A stretch of DNA of 42,662 nucleotides from UBA1425 sp045537495 (GTDB taxonomy: Bacteria > Bacillota > Clostridia > Oscillospirales > Acutalibacteraceae): positions 1 through 42,662 of the forward strand of contig JAZSPN010000013.1 of assembly GCA_045537495.1 (NCBI GenBank), read 5' to 3'. The notes under the pieces were generated by a model. That model did not search any database. It worked only from the letters and a program-made list of their open reading frames with translations, and was not told where the DNA came from. Shown here in pieces: positions 14,907 to 24,042 of the stretch. Numbering within the stretch: the first letter of the stretch is position 1; each line of letters starts with the position of its first letter. The translations under genes were made by a program, and so were the position numbers.

Positions 14907-15636
14907 AATTTACCTCTTTTAAATATAACCCGTGTGCAGGTGCTGTAAACCCTGCTCTTTCTCTGTCCTTTGATTCGATTATGTCGGGTATTGCGTTGAC
15001 GTCAATCTTTCCTTCCGCTGCCGACAGTACGGTACCCACCATTATACGAACCATATTATACAAAAATCCGTTCGCCTCGACTTCGAAATGCACTTCGTCA
15101 CCGTATCTCTTCAAAGAACAGTCCGTCACCGTCCTCACGGTATCCTCCACGCTTCCGCCCGCCGATGCAAAACCGCAAAAATCATGCGTTCCGATGAAGG
15201 CTTTTGCCGCCTTGTCCAGCTCTTTTTCGTCGAGATGCTTCGGATAAACGAGATACCTTCCGTTGCAGAACGGGTTTCTGTACGGTGTATTCCAGATTTT
15301 GTACACATACCTCTTCGACGTACACGAATACCTTGCGTGAAAATCCTCCGACACCTCGGAGCATCCGTAAACAGCGATATCATCGGGCAGATGTGCGTTA
15401 AGTGCAAACGGCATCTTTTCTGCGGAAATACCCGAATCTGTTCTGAAATTACAGCAATACATAAGTGCATGAACACCCGAATCCGTTCTCGAACAGCCCG
15501 TCACATTCTCGCGTACACCGGTAAGCTTTTCAACGGCATCCTGAAAAACCTGCTGAACGGTAACGGCATTCTGCTGTACCTGCCAGCCGTGATAAGCCGA
15601 TCCGTCATATCTCATTGTAATCAGTAGATTTCTCAC
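14884..15636 (-). CDS. truA: tRNA pseudouridine38-40 synthase
   Basis: About 250 residues. TruA makes pseudouridine at positions 38-40 of tRNA anticodon arms. The catalytic Asp is in GCSRTDSGVHA (Asp52 by my numbering), and the other family strands (MRYDGSAYHGWQ, FHARYSCTSKRYVYKI, NGFLYNMVRIMVGTVL) are complete. GTG at 15636 is preferred: GGAGG lies five bases ahead and the protein then starts at MRNLLITMRYDG as expected; an upstream TTG at 15651 is weaker. It follows ecfT closely (11 bases), the usual Firmicutes order. Confidence 0.95.
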   Translation of the reverse strand: MRNLLITMRYDGSAYHGWQVQQNAVTVQQVFQDAVEKLTGVRENVTGCSRTDSGVHALMYCCNFRTDSGISAEKMPFALNAHLPDDIAVYGCSEVSEDFHARYSCTSKRYVYKIWNTPYRNPFCNGRYLVYPKHLDEKELDKAAKAFIGTHDFCGFASAGGSVEDTVRTVTDCSLKRYGDEVHFEVEANGFLYNMVRIMVGTVLSAAEGKIDVNAIPDIIESKDRERAGFTAPAHGLYLKEVNYAEKKEN

Positions 15637-15647
15637 TGCATCCTCCG

Positions 15648-16460
15648 TCAAATAAGTTTGTCAAAAAAATAATTGAGCAAAACCACTCCGGCTATAAGAA
15701 TTACCGCCGTTATCGCCGATACGGCATCCCGCCAACCGAATTTCATCTGCTTCATTCTCGTTCTGCCCTCACCCGTATAGCATCGGCACTCCATCGCGAA
15801 TGCAAGCTCATACGCTCTGCGGAACGACGATACAAACAACGGTATGAGAATAGGTATCAGCGCTTTCGCCCTTTTGATGAATCCGCCCGTTTCGAGGTCG
15901 GCACCTCTCGCCTTCTGCGCGTTCATTATTCTCTCTATCTCTTCGATGAGTGTCGGAATAAAGCGAAGTGCCAGCGTCATCATCATGGCAAGTGAATGAA
16001 CCTGAATTCTGAACACTTTAAGCGGTGACAGAAGCTTTTCAATGGCATCGGTCAGTGCGGTAGGTGTCGTCGTATACGTCAGAAGTGAGCTGAACATAAC
16101 AAGGCACAGTATCCTGACCGCCATAAACACCGCCGTATAAACGCCCTTGTCCGTTATCGTTATAAATCTGTACGAAAACAAAACGTTTCCGTTCTTTACG
16201 TAGAATATATTGAGTATCGCCGTAAATATCAGAATAAACACAAGCGGTTTAACGCTTTTGAGAAGCATCGAAACCGGTACTTTTGATAAAAGGACATACG
16301 CCGAAAGAAACAGCGCCATTAAAAGAAGTGACCAGAAATTCTTGCAGAGAAACACCGTTACCACGAAAACAACCGTCAGAAGCACCTTCGCTCTTGCATC
16401 CATTCTGTGCATAAAGGAATTACCCGCCAGATACTGCCCGAGAGTTATATCCTTTACCAT
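15648..16460 (-). CDS. ecfT: Energy-coupling factor transporter transmembrane protein EcfT
   Basis: A 270-residue membrane protein, the scaffold between the two EcfA ATPases and interchangeable vitamin-binding S components. The expected start (LGQYLAGNSFMHRMDARAKVLLT) and about six membrane segments are seen. The two coupling helices are present: KARGAD (about 183-188) and a second signature read as MECRCY where ARxY-like is usual; this is a small deviation. Its ATG overlaps the ecfA2 stop by one base (TGATG), so translation is coupled. No S component gene is in the window, so the vitamins carried cannot be told. Confidence 0.92.
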   Translation of the reverse strand: MVKDITLGQYLAGNSFMHRMDARAKVLLTVVFVVTVFLCKNFWSLLLMALFLSAYVLLSKVPVSMLLKSVKPLVFILIFTAILNIFYVKNGNVLFSYRFITITDKGVYTAVFMAVRILCLVMFSSLLTYTTTPTALTDAIEKLLSPLKVFRIQVHSLAMMMTLALRFIPTLIEEIERIMNAQKARGADLETGGFIKRAKALIPILIPLFVSSFRRAYELAFAMECRCYTGEGRTRMKQMKFGWRDAVSAITAVILIAGVVLLNYFFDKLI

Positions 16461-17320
16461 CAGTGTCCCTCCTTTCGGAGTAAACGCAAAAATTCATTTT
16501 TGCCCTGCTCGTTCGTGTATACATTTGTATTCACGGGAACACCCATTTTTTTGAGTTCAATAAACACTCTTGTCGCAACGGGAACATCGAGTCCCATCGA
16601 CAGAAGCTCCTCACCCTTTGAAAAAACTTCTTCAACCGTTCCGAAAAGAGCAACCTTCGATTTGTTCATTACCAGTGCCTTTTCGGTGTAACGTGCAATA
16701 TCGTCCATGCTGTGCGAAACCAGAATGACGGTACTGCCCGTTTCTTTTCTGTAATCCGAGATAAACGAAAGCACCGTTTCTCTTCCGACGGGATCAAGCC
16801 CCGCCGTCGGCTCGTCGAGTACCAGTATCTCGGGCTCCATCGCCATGACTCCCGCTATTGCGGCACGGCGCTTCTCTCCTCCCGAAAGGTCAAACGGCGA
16901 CTTTTCGAGATGCTCCTTTTTAAGTCCGACAAACTGAGCCGCTCTTCTGACACGGCGGTCAATCTCTTCCTTTTCGAGTTTCATATTCGTCGGTCCGAAT
17001 GCTATATCCTTGTATACGGTTTCCTCAAAAAGCTGATATTCGGGATACTGGAAGCAAAGTCCCACCTTGAATCTCGCTTCAAGCACCGATTGGCGGCTTT
17101 CGTTGATATCCTTGCCGTCAAGCAGCACCTTTCCCGATGTCGGCTTCAAAAGTCCGTTGAAATGCTGTATGAGTGTAGATTTACCCGATCCCGTATGTCC
17201 GATAATTCCGAGAAAATCTCCGCTTTCCACTCTTATCGAAACATCACTTACAGCCGATACTTTATTAATTGTTTTTTCTCCGAAAAGATGCGTCAGGTTA
17301 ACCGTTTCCAAAACTGCCAT
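16460..17320 (-). CDS. ecfA2: Energy-coupling factor ATPase EcfA2
   Basis: A 286-residue ABC ATPase of the ECF vitamin importer. Motifs: Walker A GHTGSGKS (41-48), Q-loop Gln91 in CFQYPEYQLF, signature LSGGEKRR (145-152), Walker B ILVLDEPTAGLDP with Glu170, and the switch His in LVSHSMDD. The signature's E in place of Q is typical of EcfA2. The C-terminal part is the usual EcfA extension. It pairs with ecfA1 directly upstream and overlaps it by one base. Confidence 0.95.
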   Translation of the reverse strand: MAVLETVNLTHLFGEKTINKVSAVSDVSIRVESGDFLGIIGHTGSGKSTLIQHFNGLLKPTSGKVLLDGKDINESRQSVLEARFKVGLCFQYPEYQLFEETVYKDIAFGPTNMKLEKEEIDRRVRRAAQFVGLKKEHLEKSPFDLSGGEKRRAAIAGVMAMEPEILVLDEPTAGLDPVGRETVLSFISDYRKETGSTVILVSHSMDDIARYTEKALVMNKSKVALFGTVEEVFSKGEELLSMGLDVPVATRVFIELKKMGVPVNTNVYTNEQGKNEFLRLLRKEGH

Positions 17321-18180
17321 CAGTCAATCACCCCCGCACCTTTTGCCGCTTCATATAAAGCCTTTGCGCACTGCTGTGCAGTGAGGATGTTGCCTTCCAG
17401 CGAAACACCGCTTTTTCTTATTTCCTCGGCAAGCTTCGCCGACGGAGGAAGCTCTATGCCCGCTTTATCGAGAAGCTCTCTGTCCGAGAAAATCTTTTCG
17501 GGCACGTCAAGACCTATGACCTTTCCTTCTGCCATAACCGCTATACGGTCGGCTTGCACCGCTTCTTCCATAAAGTGAGTTATAAAAACTATCGTGATAC
17601 CTTCCGCATTGAGCTTCTTCGCGGTTTCCATAACCTCCGCTCTTCCCTTGGGATCAAGCATCGCCGTCGATTCGTCAAAAATTATGCAGTCCGTCTGCAT
17701 TGCGACAACACCGGCTATTGCCACTCTCTGCTTCTGTCCTCCCGACAGCTTGTGAGGCTCAAAAAGTCTGAATTCGTACATTCCGACCGATTTCAGCGCT
17801 TCGTCAACACGCACACGTATCTCGGAAGGCTCTACACCGAGATTCTCGGGACCGAATGCAACATCATCCTCCACTATCGTTGCCACTATCTGGTTATCGG
17901 GATTCTGGAAAATCATGCCGACTTTTCTTCTGATTTTCGAAATATTGCCTTCGTCGGAGGTTGTCATGCCCTCCACAAGAACTTCGCCCTTCGTCGGCAC
18001 AAGTATTCCGTTGATAAGCTTTGCAACAGTCGATTTTCCCGATCCGTTATGTCCGAGAACACAAAGAAACTCACCCTTCAGTATTTCCATGTTAACGGAA
18101 TGTACCGCACGGTGTTTCTCTTCGCCGTCTGTTTCATATGTATAGCTGACATCATTAAGACGTATTATCGTTTCGCTCAT
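17320..18180 (-). CDS. ecfA1: Energy-coupling factor ATPase EcfA1
   Basis: A 286-residue ABC ATPase, first of the EcfA1-EcfA2-EcfT module. Motifs: Walker A GHNGSGKS (43-50), Q-loop Gln92 in FQNPDNQIVATIVEDDVAFG (an ecfA1 hallmark), signature LSGGQKQR (145-152) and Walker B IIFDEST with Glu170. The switch His is in FITHFMEE. GGGAAAG lies upstream. The gene starts 12 bases downstream of the SAM methyltransferase, so the module seems to be transcribed from further upstream. Confidence 0.95.
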   Translation of the reverse strand: MSETIIRLNDVSYTYETDGEEKHRAVHSVNMEILKGEFLCVLGHNGSGKSTVAKLINGILVPTKGEVLVEGMTTSDEGNISKIRRKVGMIFQNPDNQIVATIVEDDVAFGPENLGVEPSEIRVRVDEALKSVGMYEFRLFEPHKLSGGQKQRVAIAGVVAMQTDCIIFDESTAMLDPKGRAEVMETAKKLNAEGITIVFITHFMEEAVQADRIAVMAEGKVIGLDVPEKIFSDRELLDKAGIELPPSAKLAEEIRKSGVSLEGNILTAQQCAKALYEAAKGAGVID

Positions 18181-18192
18181 ATCACTTTCCCG

Positions 18193-19059
18193 TTATTTTG
18201 CCTTCCATATTGCCGATGCTCCGCACGGCAGAATCATTCCCGTCTGAGTTACGGGCAGTCCTATCTCTCCGCCTTCAACCGTTCCGCCGAACTGCGGTAC
18301 TATCTGAGTTCCCAGCATATATTCCATGACGGAAGGAGAAAGTCCAGTTGTATATGAATTGATAAGCATCATCAAAGGATCGTCGCTGAGAAGCTGCATA
18401 CACATCGTGACGAAATTGTATACCTCGTCCTCAAGCTTCCACACTTCTCCGCCGGGGCCTCTGCCGTATGACGGAGGATCCATGATTATTATATCGTATT
18501 TGCTGCCCCTGCGTATTTCTCTTTGCACGAACTTGATGCAGTCATCGACTATCCAGCGAACGGGGCATGAGTCCACTTCGCTTGCAACTGCATTTTCCTT
18601 TGCCCAGAGTACCATTCCCTTCGAAGCGTCAACGTGAACTACCGATGCTCCCGCCGACAGTGCCGCTATTGTCGCTCCGCCCGTGTAAGCAAAGAGATTG
18701 AGCACCCTGACAGGTCTTCCGGCATTCTTTATTATCTCGGCAGTCATATCCCAGTTTACCGCCTGCTCGGGGAAAAGTCCCGTATGCTTGAAGCCCATCG
18801 TCTTTATATTGAAGGTAAGCTCTCTGTATCCGATACTCCAGTATCCCGGCACGTTGCGGTAAAATGTCCATCTTCCGCCTCCCGTATTCGAACGGAGATA
18901 TCTTCCGTGGGCTTTTCTCCAGAATTCATTGTTTTTTTCCGTTTTCCAGATGATCTGCGGATCAGGTCTTATGAGTATCGTATCGCCCCATCTTTCGAGT
19001 CGTTCTCCCTCGGAACAATCGATAAGCTCATAATCAAGCCATTTATCTGCAATTCTCAT
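18193..19059 (-). CDS. Class I SAM-dependent methyltransferase (RlmI/RlmK-like)
   Basis: About 288 residues. Residues ADKWLDYELID, GERLERWGD and RPDPQIIW are the typical start of a Firmicutes family related to the 23S rRNA C5-cytosine methyltransferases. The SAM site is VLNLFAYTGGATIAALSAGA, followed by the acidic strand VVHVDAS and the catalytic-loop motif DPPSYGRGPGGE. I did not see the PUA-type N domain of RlmI, so the target (probably rRNA) is uncertain. I chose the ATG at 19059, where family similarity starts; the ribosome binding site is weak and a GTG at 19116 is possible. Confidence 0.75.
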   Translation of the reverse strand: MRIADKWLDYELIDCSEGERLERWGDTILIRPDPQIIWKTEKNNEFWRKAHGRYLRSNTGGGRWTFYRNVPGYWSIGYRELTFNIKTMGFKHTGLFPEQAVNWDMTAEIIKNAGRPVRVLNLFAYTGGATIAALSAGASVVHVDASKGMVLWAKENAVASEVDSCPVRWIVDDCIKFVQREIRRGSKYDIIIMDPPSYGRGPGGEVWKLEDEVYNFVTMCMQLLSDDPLMMLINSYTTGLSPSVMEYMLGTQIVPQFGGTVEGGEIGLPVTQTGMILPCGASAIWKAK

Positions 19060-19152
19060 ATATCGCCATGTGATACTGAATTCGTGCAAAGTGCATAAAA
19101 TCCGCTTTACACGCACGTACCGTTCCTTTCTTTGTATTTTCGCACTGCCTGT

Positions 19153-20502
19153 TTATATCAATCTTTCTCGTACTACTTCCGCAATTTCTGTGCAAAGACG
19201 CTCTATAAGCTCCTCATCCTTGCCTTCAAGCATTACTCTTACCAACGGCTCTGTGCCCGATACCCTGACAAGCACTCTGCCGCTGCCCGAGAGCTCCTTT
19301 TCCGCCTGCCCGATCGCTTTTTGTATTTCCTTGTCGGTCGCATAACGCACTTTTCCTATATTGGAAACACGTACATTCTTCATCACCTGGGGATAAACAT
19401 CCATCTCGTCGGCAAGCTCTTTCAGCGTTTTTCCCGTGCGCTTCATCACGTTCATCACCTGCACCGCCGTAAGCTGTCCGTCACCCGTATTGGCATAGTC
19501 AAAAAATATCACGTGTCCCGACTGCTCTCCTCCGATAACGTGTCCGTTTTCAAGCATATTTTCAAGAACGTATCTGTCGCCGACCTTCGTGGTTTCGTAA
19601 CGTATGCCTCGGTCGTCACAGTATTTAAGGAGTCCCATGTTGCTCATAACCGTAACTACAACCGTATCGTTTTGAAGCTTCCCCCTCCTTTTGAGGTCAG
19701 AAGCACATATTGCTATTATTTTATCACCGTCAACCGTGTTTCCCTCGTTGTCAACCGCCAACAGTCTGTCCGCATCACCGTCAAAAGCGAATCCCGCTTC
19801 CAAAGAATTTTCAACCACATACTTTTTCAGTCTGTCAAGGTGTGTTGATCCGCAATCATCGTTAATGTTGACTCCGTTCGGCTCACATGAAATAAAACTG
19901 CATTCGGCTCCGAGTCTTGAAAACAGCTTCGGTGCCGTTACGCTTGCCGATCCGTTTGCACAGTCAAGCGCTATTCGCATATCGGAAAAAATGTATTCCG
20001 ATGTTTTGTACACGTGACGCACATAATCGCCCGTAAAGCTGTCATCCTTCGTTATGCGTCCTACTTCTCCGCCTACGCATACGGGCGGTATAACCGTTTC
20101 ATCGAGAATAATCTCTTCGATCTTTTCTTCAAGAGAATCGGGAAGCTTGTATCCGTCCGACTTGAATATCTTGATACCGTTGTATTCGCACGGATTATGC
20201 GATGCCGATATCATGATTCCCGCATCGAATCCCTTCTCTCTGACAAGAAAAGCTACCGCGGGTGTGGGAACAACTCCGAGTAAAAGGACATCCGCTCCGA
20301 CAGAACAAAGTCCTGCCGCTATTGCACTTTCAAGCATGTCGGAAGATATTCGTGTATCCTTTCCGATCATAACGCGCGGTCTTTTAATTTCCTCCGATGC
20401 CAGCACCATCGCCGCCGCTCTGCCGATTTTCATGGCAAGCTCACACGTAAGCTCACTGTTTGCAACGCCTCTTGCACCGTCTGTACCGAAAAGTCTTCCC
20501 AT
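19153..20502 (-). CDS. glmM: Phosphoglucosamine mutase
   Basis: A 449-residue full-length enzyme. It converts glucosamine-6-phosphate to glucosamine-1-phosphate on the path to UDP-GlcNAc, the peptidoglycan precursor. The start MGRLFGTDGARG is the family signature; the phosphoserine is Ser101 in ISASHNP; the metal loop DGDADR lies near residue 240; the sugar-binding GEQSGH and phosphate-binding VSGTEPLVRV are in place. TAGGAGAA precedes the ATG. It is 15 bases after ruvB and is followed by the methyltransferase gene. Confidence 0.97.
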   Translation of the reverse strand: MGRLFGTDGARGVANSELTCELAMKIGRAAAMVLASEEIKRPRVMIGKDTRISSDMLESAIAAGLCSVGADVLLLGVVPTPAVAFLVREKGFDAGIMISASHNPCEYNGIKIFKSDGYKLPDSLEEKIEEIILDETVIPPVCVGGEVGRITKDDSFTGDYVRHVYKTSEYIFSDMRIALDCANGSASVTAPKLFSRLGAECSFISCEPNGVNINDDCGSTHLDRLKKYVVENSLEAGFAFDGDADRLLAVDNEGNTVDGDKIIAICASDLKRRGKLQNDTVVVTVMSNMGLLKYCDDRGIRYETTKVGDRYVLENMLENGHVIGGEQSGHVIFFDYANTGDGQLTAVQVMNVMKRTGKTLKELADEMDVYPQVMKNVRVSNIGKVRYATDKEIQKAIGQAEKELSGSGRVLVRVSGTEPLVRVMLEGKDEELIERLCTEIAEVVRERLI

Positions 20503-20517
20503 TTTCAGATTCTCCTA

Positions 20518-21543
20518 TCAGAATGTCATTTGTTGTCCCGGCATCTGAATCCCGAGATGAGCATATCCCGCAGGTGTTACCGTTCTGCCCCTCGCCGTTC
20601 TCGCAAGGAAGCCGATCTGCATAAGGTAAGGTTCGTATACATCTTCTATTGTTACCGCTTCCTCACCGATTGCCGCCGCTATTGTTTCAAGTCCGACGGG
20701 ACCGCCGTTGTAGTTGCGGATCATCGATGTAAGCAACAGTCTGTCAATCGAATCAAGTCCGAGAGAGTCGATTTCCATTCTGTCAAGCGCTATTCTTGAA
20801 CAGTCCCTGTCAACCACTCCGTTGCCCATCACCTGAGCAAAGTCACGGACTCTCTTTAAAAGTCTGTTCGCGATTCTCGGAGTTCCTCTCGATCGCGATG
20901 CTATTTCCGCCGCACCGTCTTCTTCAATAAATATTCCGAGTATGTCGGCACTCCTCTTTACGATCATCGAAAGCTCATCGGGAGTGTACATTTCCAGTCG
21001 GCAGATTACTCCGAAACGATCCCGCATCGGCGCGGATATCTGCCCCGCTCTCGTTGTGGCTCCCACCAAGGTAAAGTGCGGAAGCTCAAGTCTTATCGAT
21101 CTTGCCGACGGACCTTTTCCTATAATAATATCAAGTGCTCCGTCTTCCATTGCAGGATAAAGAATTTCTTCTACGCTCCTGTTAAGTCTGTGTATTTCAT
21201 CAATGAATAATACATCGCCTTCGCTGAGATTCGTAAGTATCGCGGCAAGATCTCCCTGCTTTTCGATGGCAGGTCCCGACGTAACTCTGAGATTTACGCC
21301 CATTTCGTTTGCAATAATTCCCGCAAGCGTCGTTTTTCCGAGTCCGGGAGGGCCGTAAAGCAGTACGTGATCAAGGCTTTCCGCTCTCTTTTTTGCCGCT
21401 TCTATATAAATTTTAAGGTTTTCCTTTGCCTTTTCCTGTCCGATATATTCCGACAGTCTTTTCGGGCGCAAGGATATTTCTATATCCGTATCCTCCGAAG
21501 AGTACTCGGGGGCTACGATTCTGTTTTCAAAATCAGATTCCAT
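20518..21543 (-). CDS. ruvB: Holliday junction branch migration DNA helicase RuvB
   Basis: A 341-residue AAA+ motor that drives branch migration together with RuvA. Motifs: RPKRLSEYIGQEKAKENL (28-44), Walker A GPPGLGKT (64-71), Walker B LFIDEIHRL (112-120), sensor GATTRAG, and the C-terminal winged helix ending at LGIQMP. It lies 11 bases after ruvA with GGAGGATATAA ahead of the ATG, so ruvC-ruvA-ruvB form one resolvasome operon. Confidence 0.97.
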   Translation of the reverse strand: MESDFENRIVAPEYSSEDTDIEISLRPKRLSEYIGQEKAKENLKIYIEAAKKRAESLDHVLLYGPPGLGKTTLAGIIANEMGVNLRVTSGPAIEKQGDLAAILTNLSEGDVLFIDEIHRLNRSVEEILYPAMEDGALDIIIGKGPSARSIRLELPHFTLVGATTRAGQISAPMRDRFGVICRLEMYTPDELSMIVKRSADILGIFIEEDGAAEIASRSRGTPRIANRLLKRVRDFAQVMGNGVVDRDCSRIALDRMEIDSLGLDSIDRLLLTSMIRNYNGGPVGLETIAAAIGEEAVTIEDVYEPYLMQIGFLARTARGRTVTPAGYAHLGIQMPGQQMTF

Positions 21544-21554
21544 TTATATCCTCC

Positions 21555-22163
21555 TTACGCCATTGATGCCAGTATTTTAAGTGCATCCTTTATAAGCTGC
21601 TCCGTGCTGTTCGAGCTGTCAAGCTTACCGACCGCCGCCGATGCCTGGGAACGGCTGTATCCGAGCATTTCGAGTGCACTGACCGCTTCCTCGCTGTTCT
21701 TCGATGCCGAAACAACTCCCGCCGCCTCGACTTCGCCGCCGAAGGATACTCCGCTCACATCCGCCTTGAACTTATCTTTCAGCTCAAGCACCACTCTCTG
21801 TGCTATTTTCGCTCCGACTCCCTGAGCCTTCGTGATAGTCTTTGCATCTCCCGATGCCACGCACAGCGCCAGCTTTTCCGGCTCAAGCTGTGACAGAATA
21901 GAGAGTGCCGCCTTCGGACCTACTCCCGTTACTGATATCAAAAGCTTGAAGCACTGAAGCTCCTTCTGATCATAAAATCCGTACAGATCGAGTGCGTCTT
22001 CCTTTACATTAAGATAGGTATAAAGCAAAACCTCGCTGCCCGTTCCGCCTATCTTTCTGAGCGTATTGAACGATGCGAAGCAGTAAAATGCCACCGGTCC
22101 GCACTGTACGGCAACTCCGTTTACGTCGGTACTGACTGTTTTTCCGCTGATACTGTAAAACAT
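21555..22163 (-). CDS. ruvA: Holliday junction branch migration protein RuvA
   Basis: A 202-residue full-length DNA-binding tetramer subunit. The N-terminal OB domain starts MFYSISGKTVSTD; the HhH modules show GVGPKAALSILS and GVGAKIAQRVVLELKDK; the C-terminal RuvB-binding domain (EEAVSALEMLGYSRSQA) follows a flexible linker. I moved the start to ATG 22163, which has GGGAG seven bases ahead; an upstream TTG at 22181 would add six residues and overlap ruvC. Position between ruvC and ruvB is typical. Confidence 0.95.
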   Translation of the reverse strand: MFYSISGKTVSTDVNGVAVQCGPVAFYCFASFNTLRKIGGTGSEVLLYTYLNVKEDALDLYGFYDQKELQCFKLLISVTGVGPKAALSILSQLEPEKLALCVASGDAKTITKAQGVGAKIAQRVVLELKDKFKADVSGVSFGGEVEAAGVVSASKNSEEAVSALEMLGYSRSQASAAVGKLDSSNSTEQLIKDALKILASMA

Positions 22164-22177
22164 ATGTTTCTCCCGTT

Positions 22178-22699
22178 TCAAATTCCGTTACGGATACGAA
22201 GGTTTGAAAAATTTCCTTTTGCAAACATTGATCCGCTTGAATGTGCATGACATATCGCCATTGCCAGTGCATCGGCAGTATCGTCGGGCTTCGGCACTTT
22301 TTCAAGATTCAGCAAAATCTTAGTCATTTCCTGAACCTGCTTCTTCTCCGCACGTCCGTATCCGACGACACTCTGCTTTACCTGCAAGGGAGTGTATTCG
22401 AATATCGGTATTCTGCACTTCTGTGCGGCAAGAACAAGCACACCTCTTGCCTGACTTACATCTATTACCGTCTTTGCATTGCTGTTGTAAAATACCTTTT
22501 CTATCGAAAGTGCTTCGGGACGGTACTTTTCCATAAGCATAATCGCATCGTCATATATCTTTTCAAGGCGTTCGTTGAACGCTTCACCCGCTTCGGTGAG
22601 TATTGCTCCGTAGTCAACCACGGAAAACCTTGTATTCTGATAGTCGATTATGCCGTATCCGACAATTGCATATCCCGGATCTATGCCGATAATTCTCAT
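22178..22699 (-). CDS. ruvC: Crossover junction endodeoxyribonuclease RuvC
   Basis: A 173-residue Holliday junction resolvase. Catalytic acids are Asp7 (GIDPG), Glu67 (SIEKVF), and Asp140/Asp143 in KPDDTADALA. The conserved GYGRAEKKQVQ segment is near 113-123. The start ATG overlaps the der stop (TAATG), so it is translationally coupled to der. The short tail beyond residue 155 is normal. Confidence 0.96.
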   Translation of the reverse strand: MRIIGIDPGYAIVGYGIIDYQNTRFSVVDYGAILTEAGEAFNERLEKIYDDAIMLMEKYRPEALSIEKVFYNSNAKTVIDVSQARGVLVLAAQKCRIPIFEYTPLQVKQSVVGYGRAEKKQVQEMTKILLNLEKVPKPDDTADALAMAICHAHSSGSMFAKGNFSNLRIRNGI

Positions 22700-24021
22700 T
22701 ATTTCTGATCTCTTTCCTTGATAATCATCCTCGTCGGCGTTCCTTCAAGTCCGAACACTTCTCTTATCTGGTTATCAATGTATCTCTGATAACTGTAATG
22801 GAATAAATCCTTTCTGTTGACAAAACAAACAAACGTCGGCGGTCTTGTCGATGCCTGGGTAATGTAGTAAATCTTGAGCCTTCTTCCCTTGTCCGTCGGA
22901 GGCTGTACCCTCGCGGTAGCATCCGCAAGAACGTTGTTGAGCTTGCCCGTCGAGATTCTCATCGCGTTCTGGTCGTTGACGTATTTTATAAGCTCAAACA
23001 GTCTGTCGAGTCTTTGTCCGGTTTTTGCGGAAATAAAAATTATCGGCGCATACGACATAAACGAAAAGTCGTTCATGAGCTTCTTTCTGTACGCATCCAT
23101 TGTTTTGCCGTCCTTTTCGACGGCGTCCCACTTGTTGACCGCAATTATGCACGCCTTGCCTTCCTCGTGAGCTATTCCCGCAACCTTCGAATCCTGCTCC
23201 GTAAAGCCTTCCGTGGCATCGATCATGATAACGCAAACGTGCGCTCTTTCAACCGCCATTCTCGCTCTTATTACGGAATACTTCTCAATGGCATCGTCAA
23301 CCTTGCTCTTTCTGCGAAGTCCCGCCGTATCTATGAAAACAAATTTTCCGTGACCGTTTTCGACAAGCGTATCGGTCGCATCACGTGTCGTTCCCGCAAT
23401 ATTTGAAACAATTGCTCTTTCTTCACCCGAAATAGCATTGATAAGCGACGATTTGCCTACGTTCGGCTTTCCGATAACCGCAACCTTTACGCTGTCCTCG
23501 TCATCCTCGTTATCCTCCTGCTTCGGCAGGTATTTAAGCACCTCGTCAAGCAGGTCACCCGTTCCGTGTCCGTGCACCGATGAAACCGCTATCGGATCAC
23601 CGAGTCCGAGATTGTAAAACTCGTAAAACTCGGCAGGTGTTTCTCCGATCTTGTCACACTTGTTTACGCAAAGAACTATCGGTTTACCGCTCTTTTGAAG
23701 CATTGTCGCAACCTCTTCGTCCGTCGCAACAATACCCGTGCGTATATCCGTAACCAGTATGATTACGTCGGCGCTGTCAATTGCCAGTGTCGCCTGACGG
23801 CGCATCTGCTTTAAAATAATATCATCGGAGAACGGCTCAATTCCTCCCGTATCAACAAGAAGAAACCTATTGTTGAGCCATTCACATTCTCCGAATATTC
23901 TGTCCCTTGTGACTCCCGGTCTGTCATCGACTATTGACAGCCTTTGTCCTATCAGCTTGTTGAACAGTGTGGATTTTCCGACATTCGGTCGTCCCACTAC
24001 TGCTACTATCGGTAATGCCAT
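22699..24021 (-). CDS. der: Ribosome-assembly GTPase Der (EngA)
   Basis: A 440-residue double GTPase required for 50S subunit maturation. The two G domains have P-loops GRPNVGKS (10-17) and GKPNVGKS (184-191), G3 DTGG (57-60) and DTAGLRRKSK, and G4 NKCD (120-123) and NKWD. A KH-like C-terminal domain (RVQPPTDKGRRLKIYYITQ) follows. The linker between the G domains is acidic (EDNEDDEDS). It precedes ruvC and follows the DUF47 gene by 21 bases. Confidence 0.97.
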   Translation of the reverse strand: MALPIVAVVGRPNVGKSTLFNKLIGQRLSIVDDRPGVTRDRIFGECEWLNNRFLLVDTGGIEPFSDDIILKQMRRQATLAIDSADVIILVTDIRTGIVATDEEVATMLQKSGKPIVLCVNKCDKIGETPAEFYEFYNLGLGDPIAVSSVHGHGTGDLLDEVLKYLPKQEDNEDDEDSVKVAVIGKPNVGKSSLINAISGEERAIVSNIAGTTRDATDTLVENGHGKFVFIDTAGLRRKSKVDDAIEKYSVIRARMAVERAHVCVIMIDATEGFTEQDSKVAGIAHEEGKACIIAVNKWDAVEKDGKTMDAYRKKLMNDFSFMSYAPIIFISAKTGQRLDRLFELIKYVNDQNAMRISTGKLNNVLADATARVQPPTDKGRRLKIYYITQASTRPPTFVCFVNRKDLFHYSYQRYIDNQIREVFGLEGTPTRMIIKERDQK

Positions 24022-24042
24022 CTTTTTCCGTACCTTTCCGTT

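Noticed and set aside
16712..17578. 288-codon open frame on the plus strand opposite ecfA2/ecfA1
   Set aside because: Composition is Arg/Ser/Cys-rich as expected for a shadow frame, and it crosses two conserved ABC ATPase genes.
18181..19152. Riboswitch upstream of the EcfA/EcfT module
   Set aside because: The gap before ecfA1 is only 12 bases; no structured leader fits between the methyltransferase and ecfA1.
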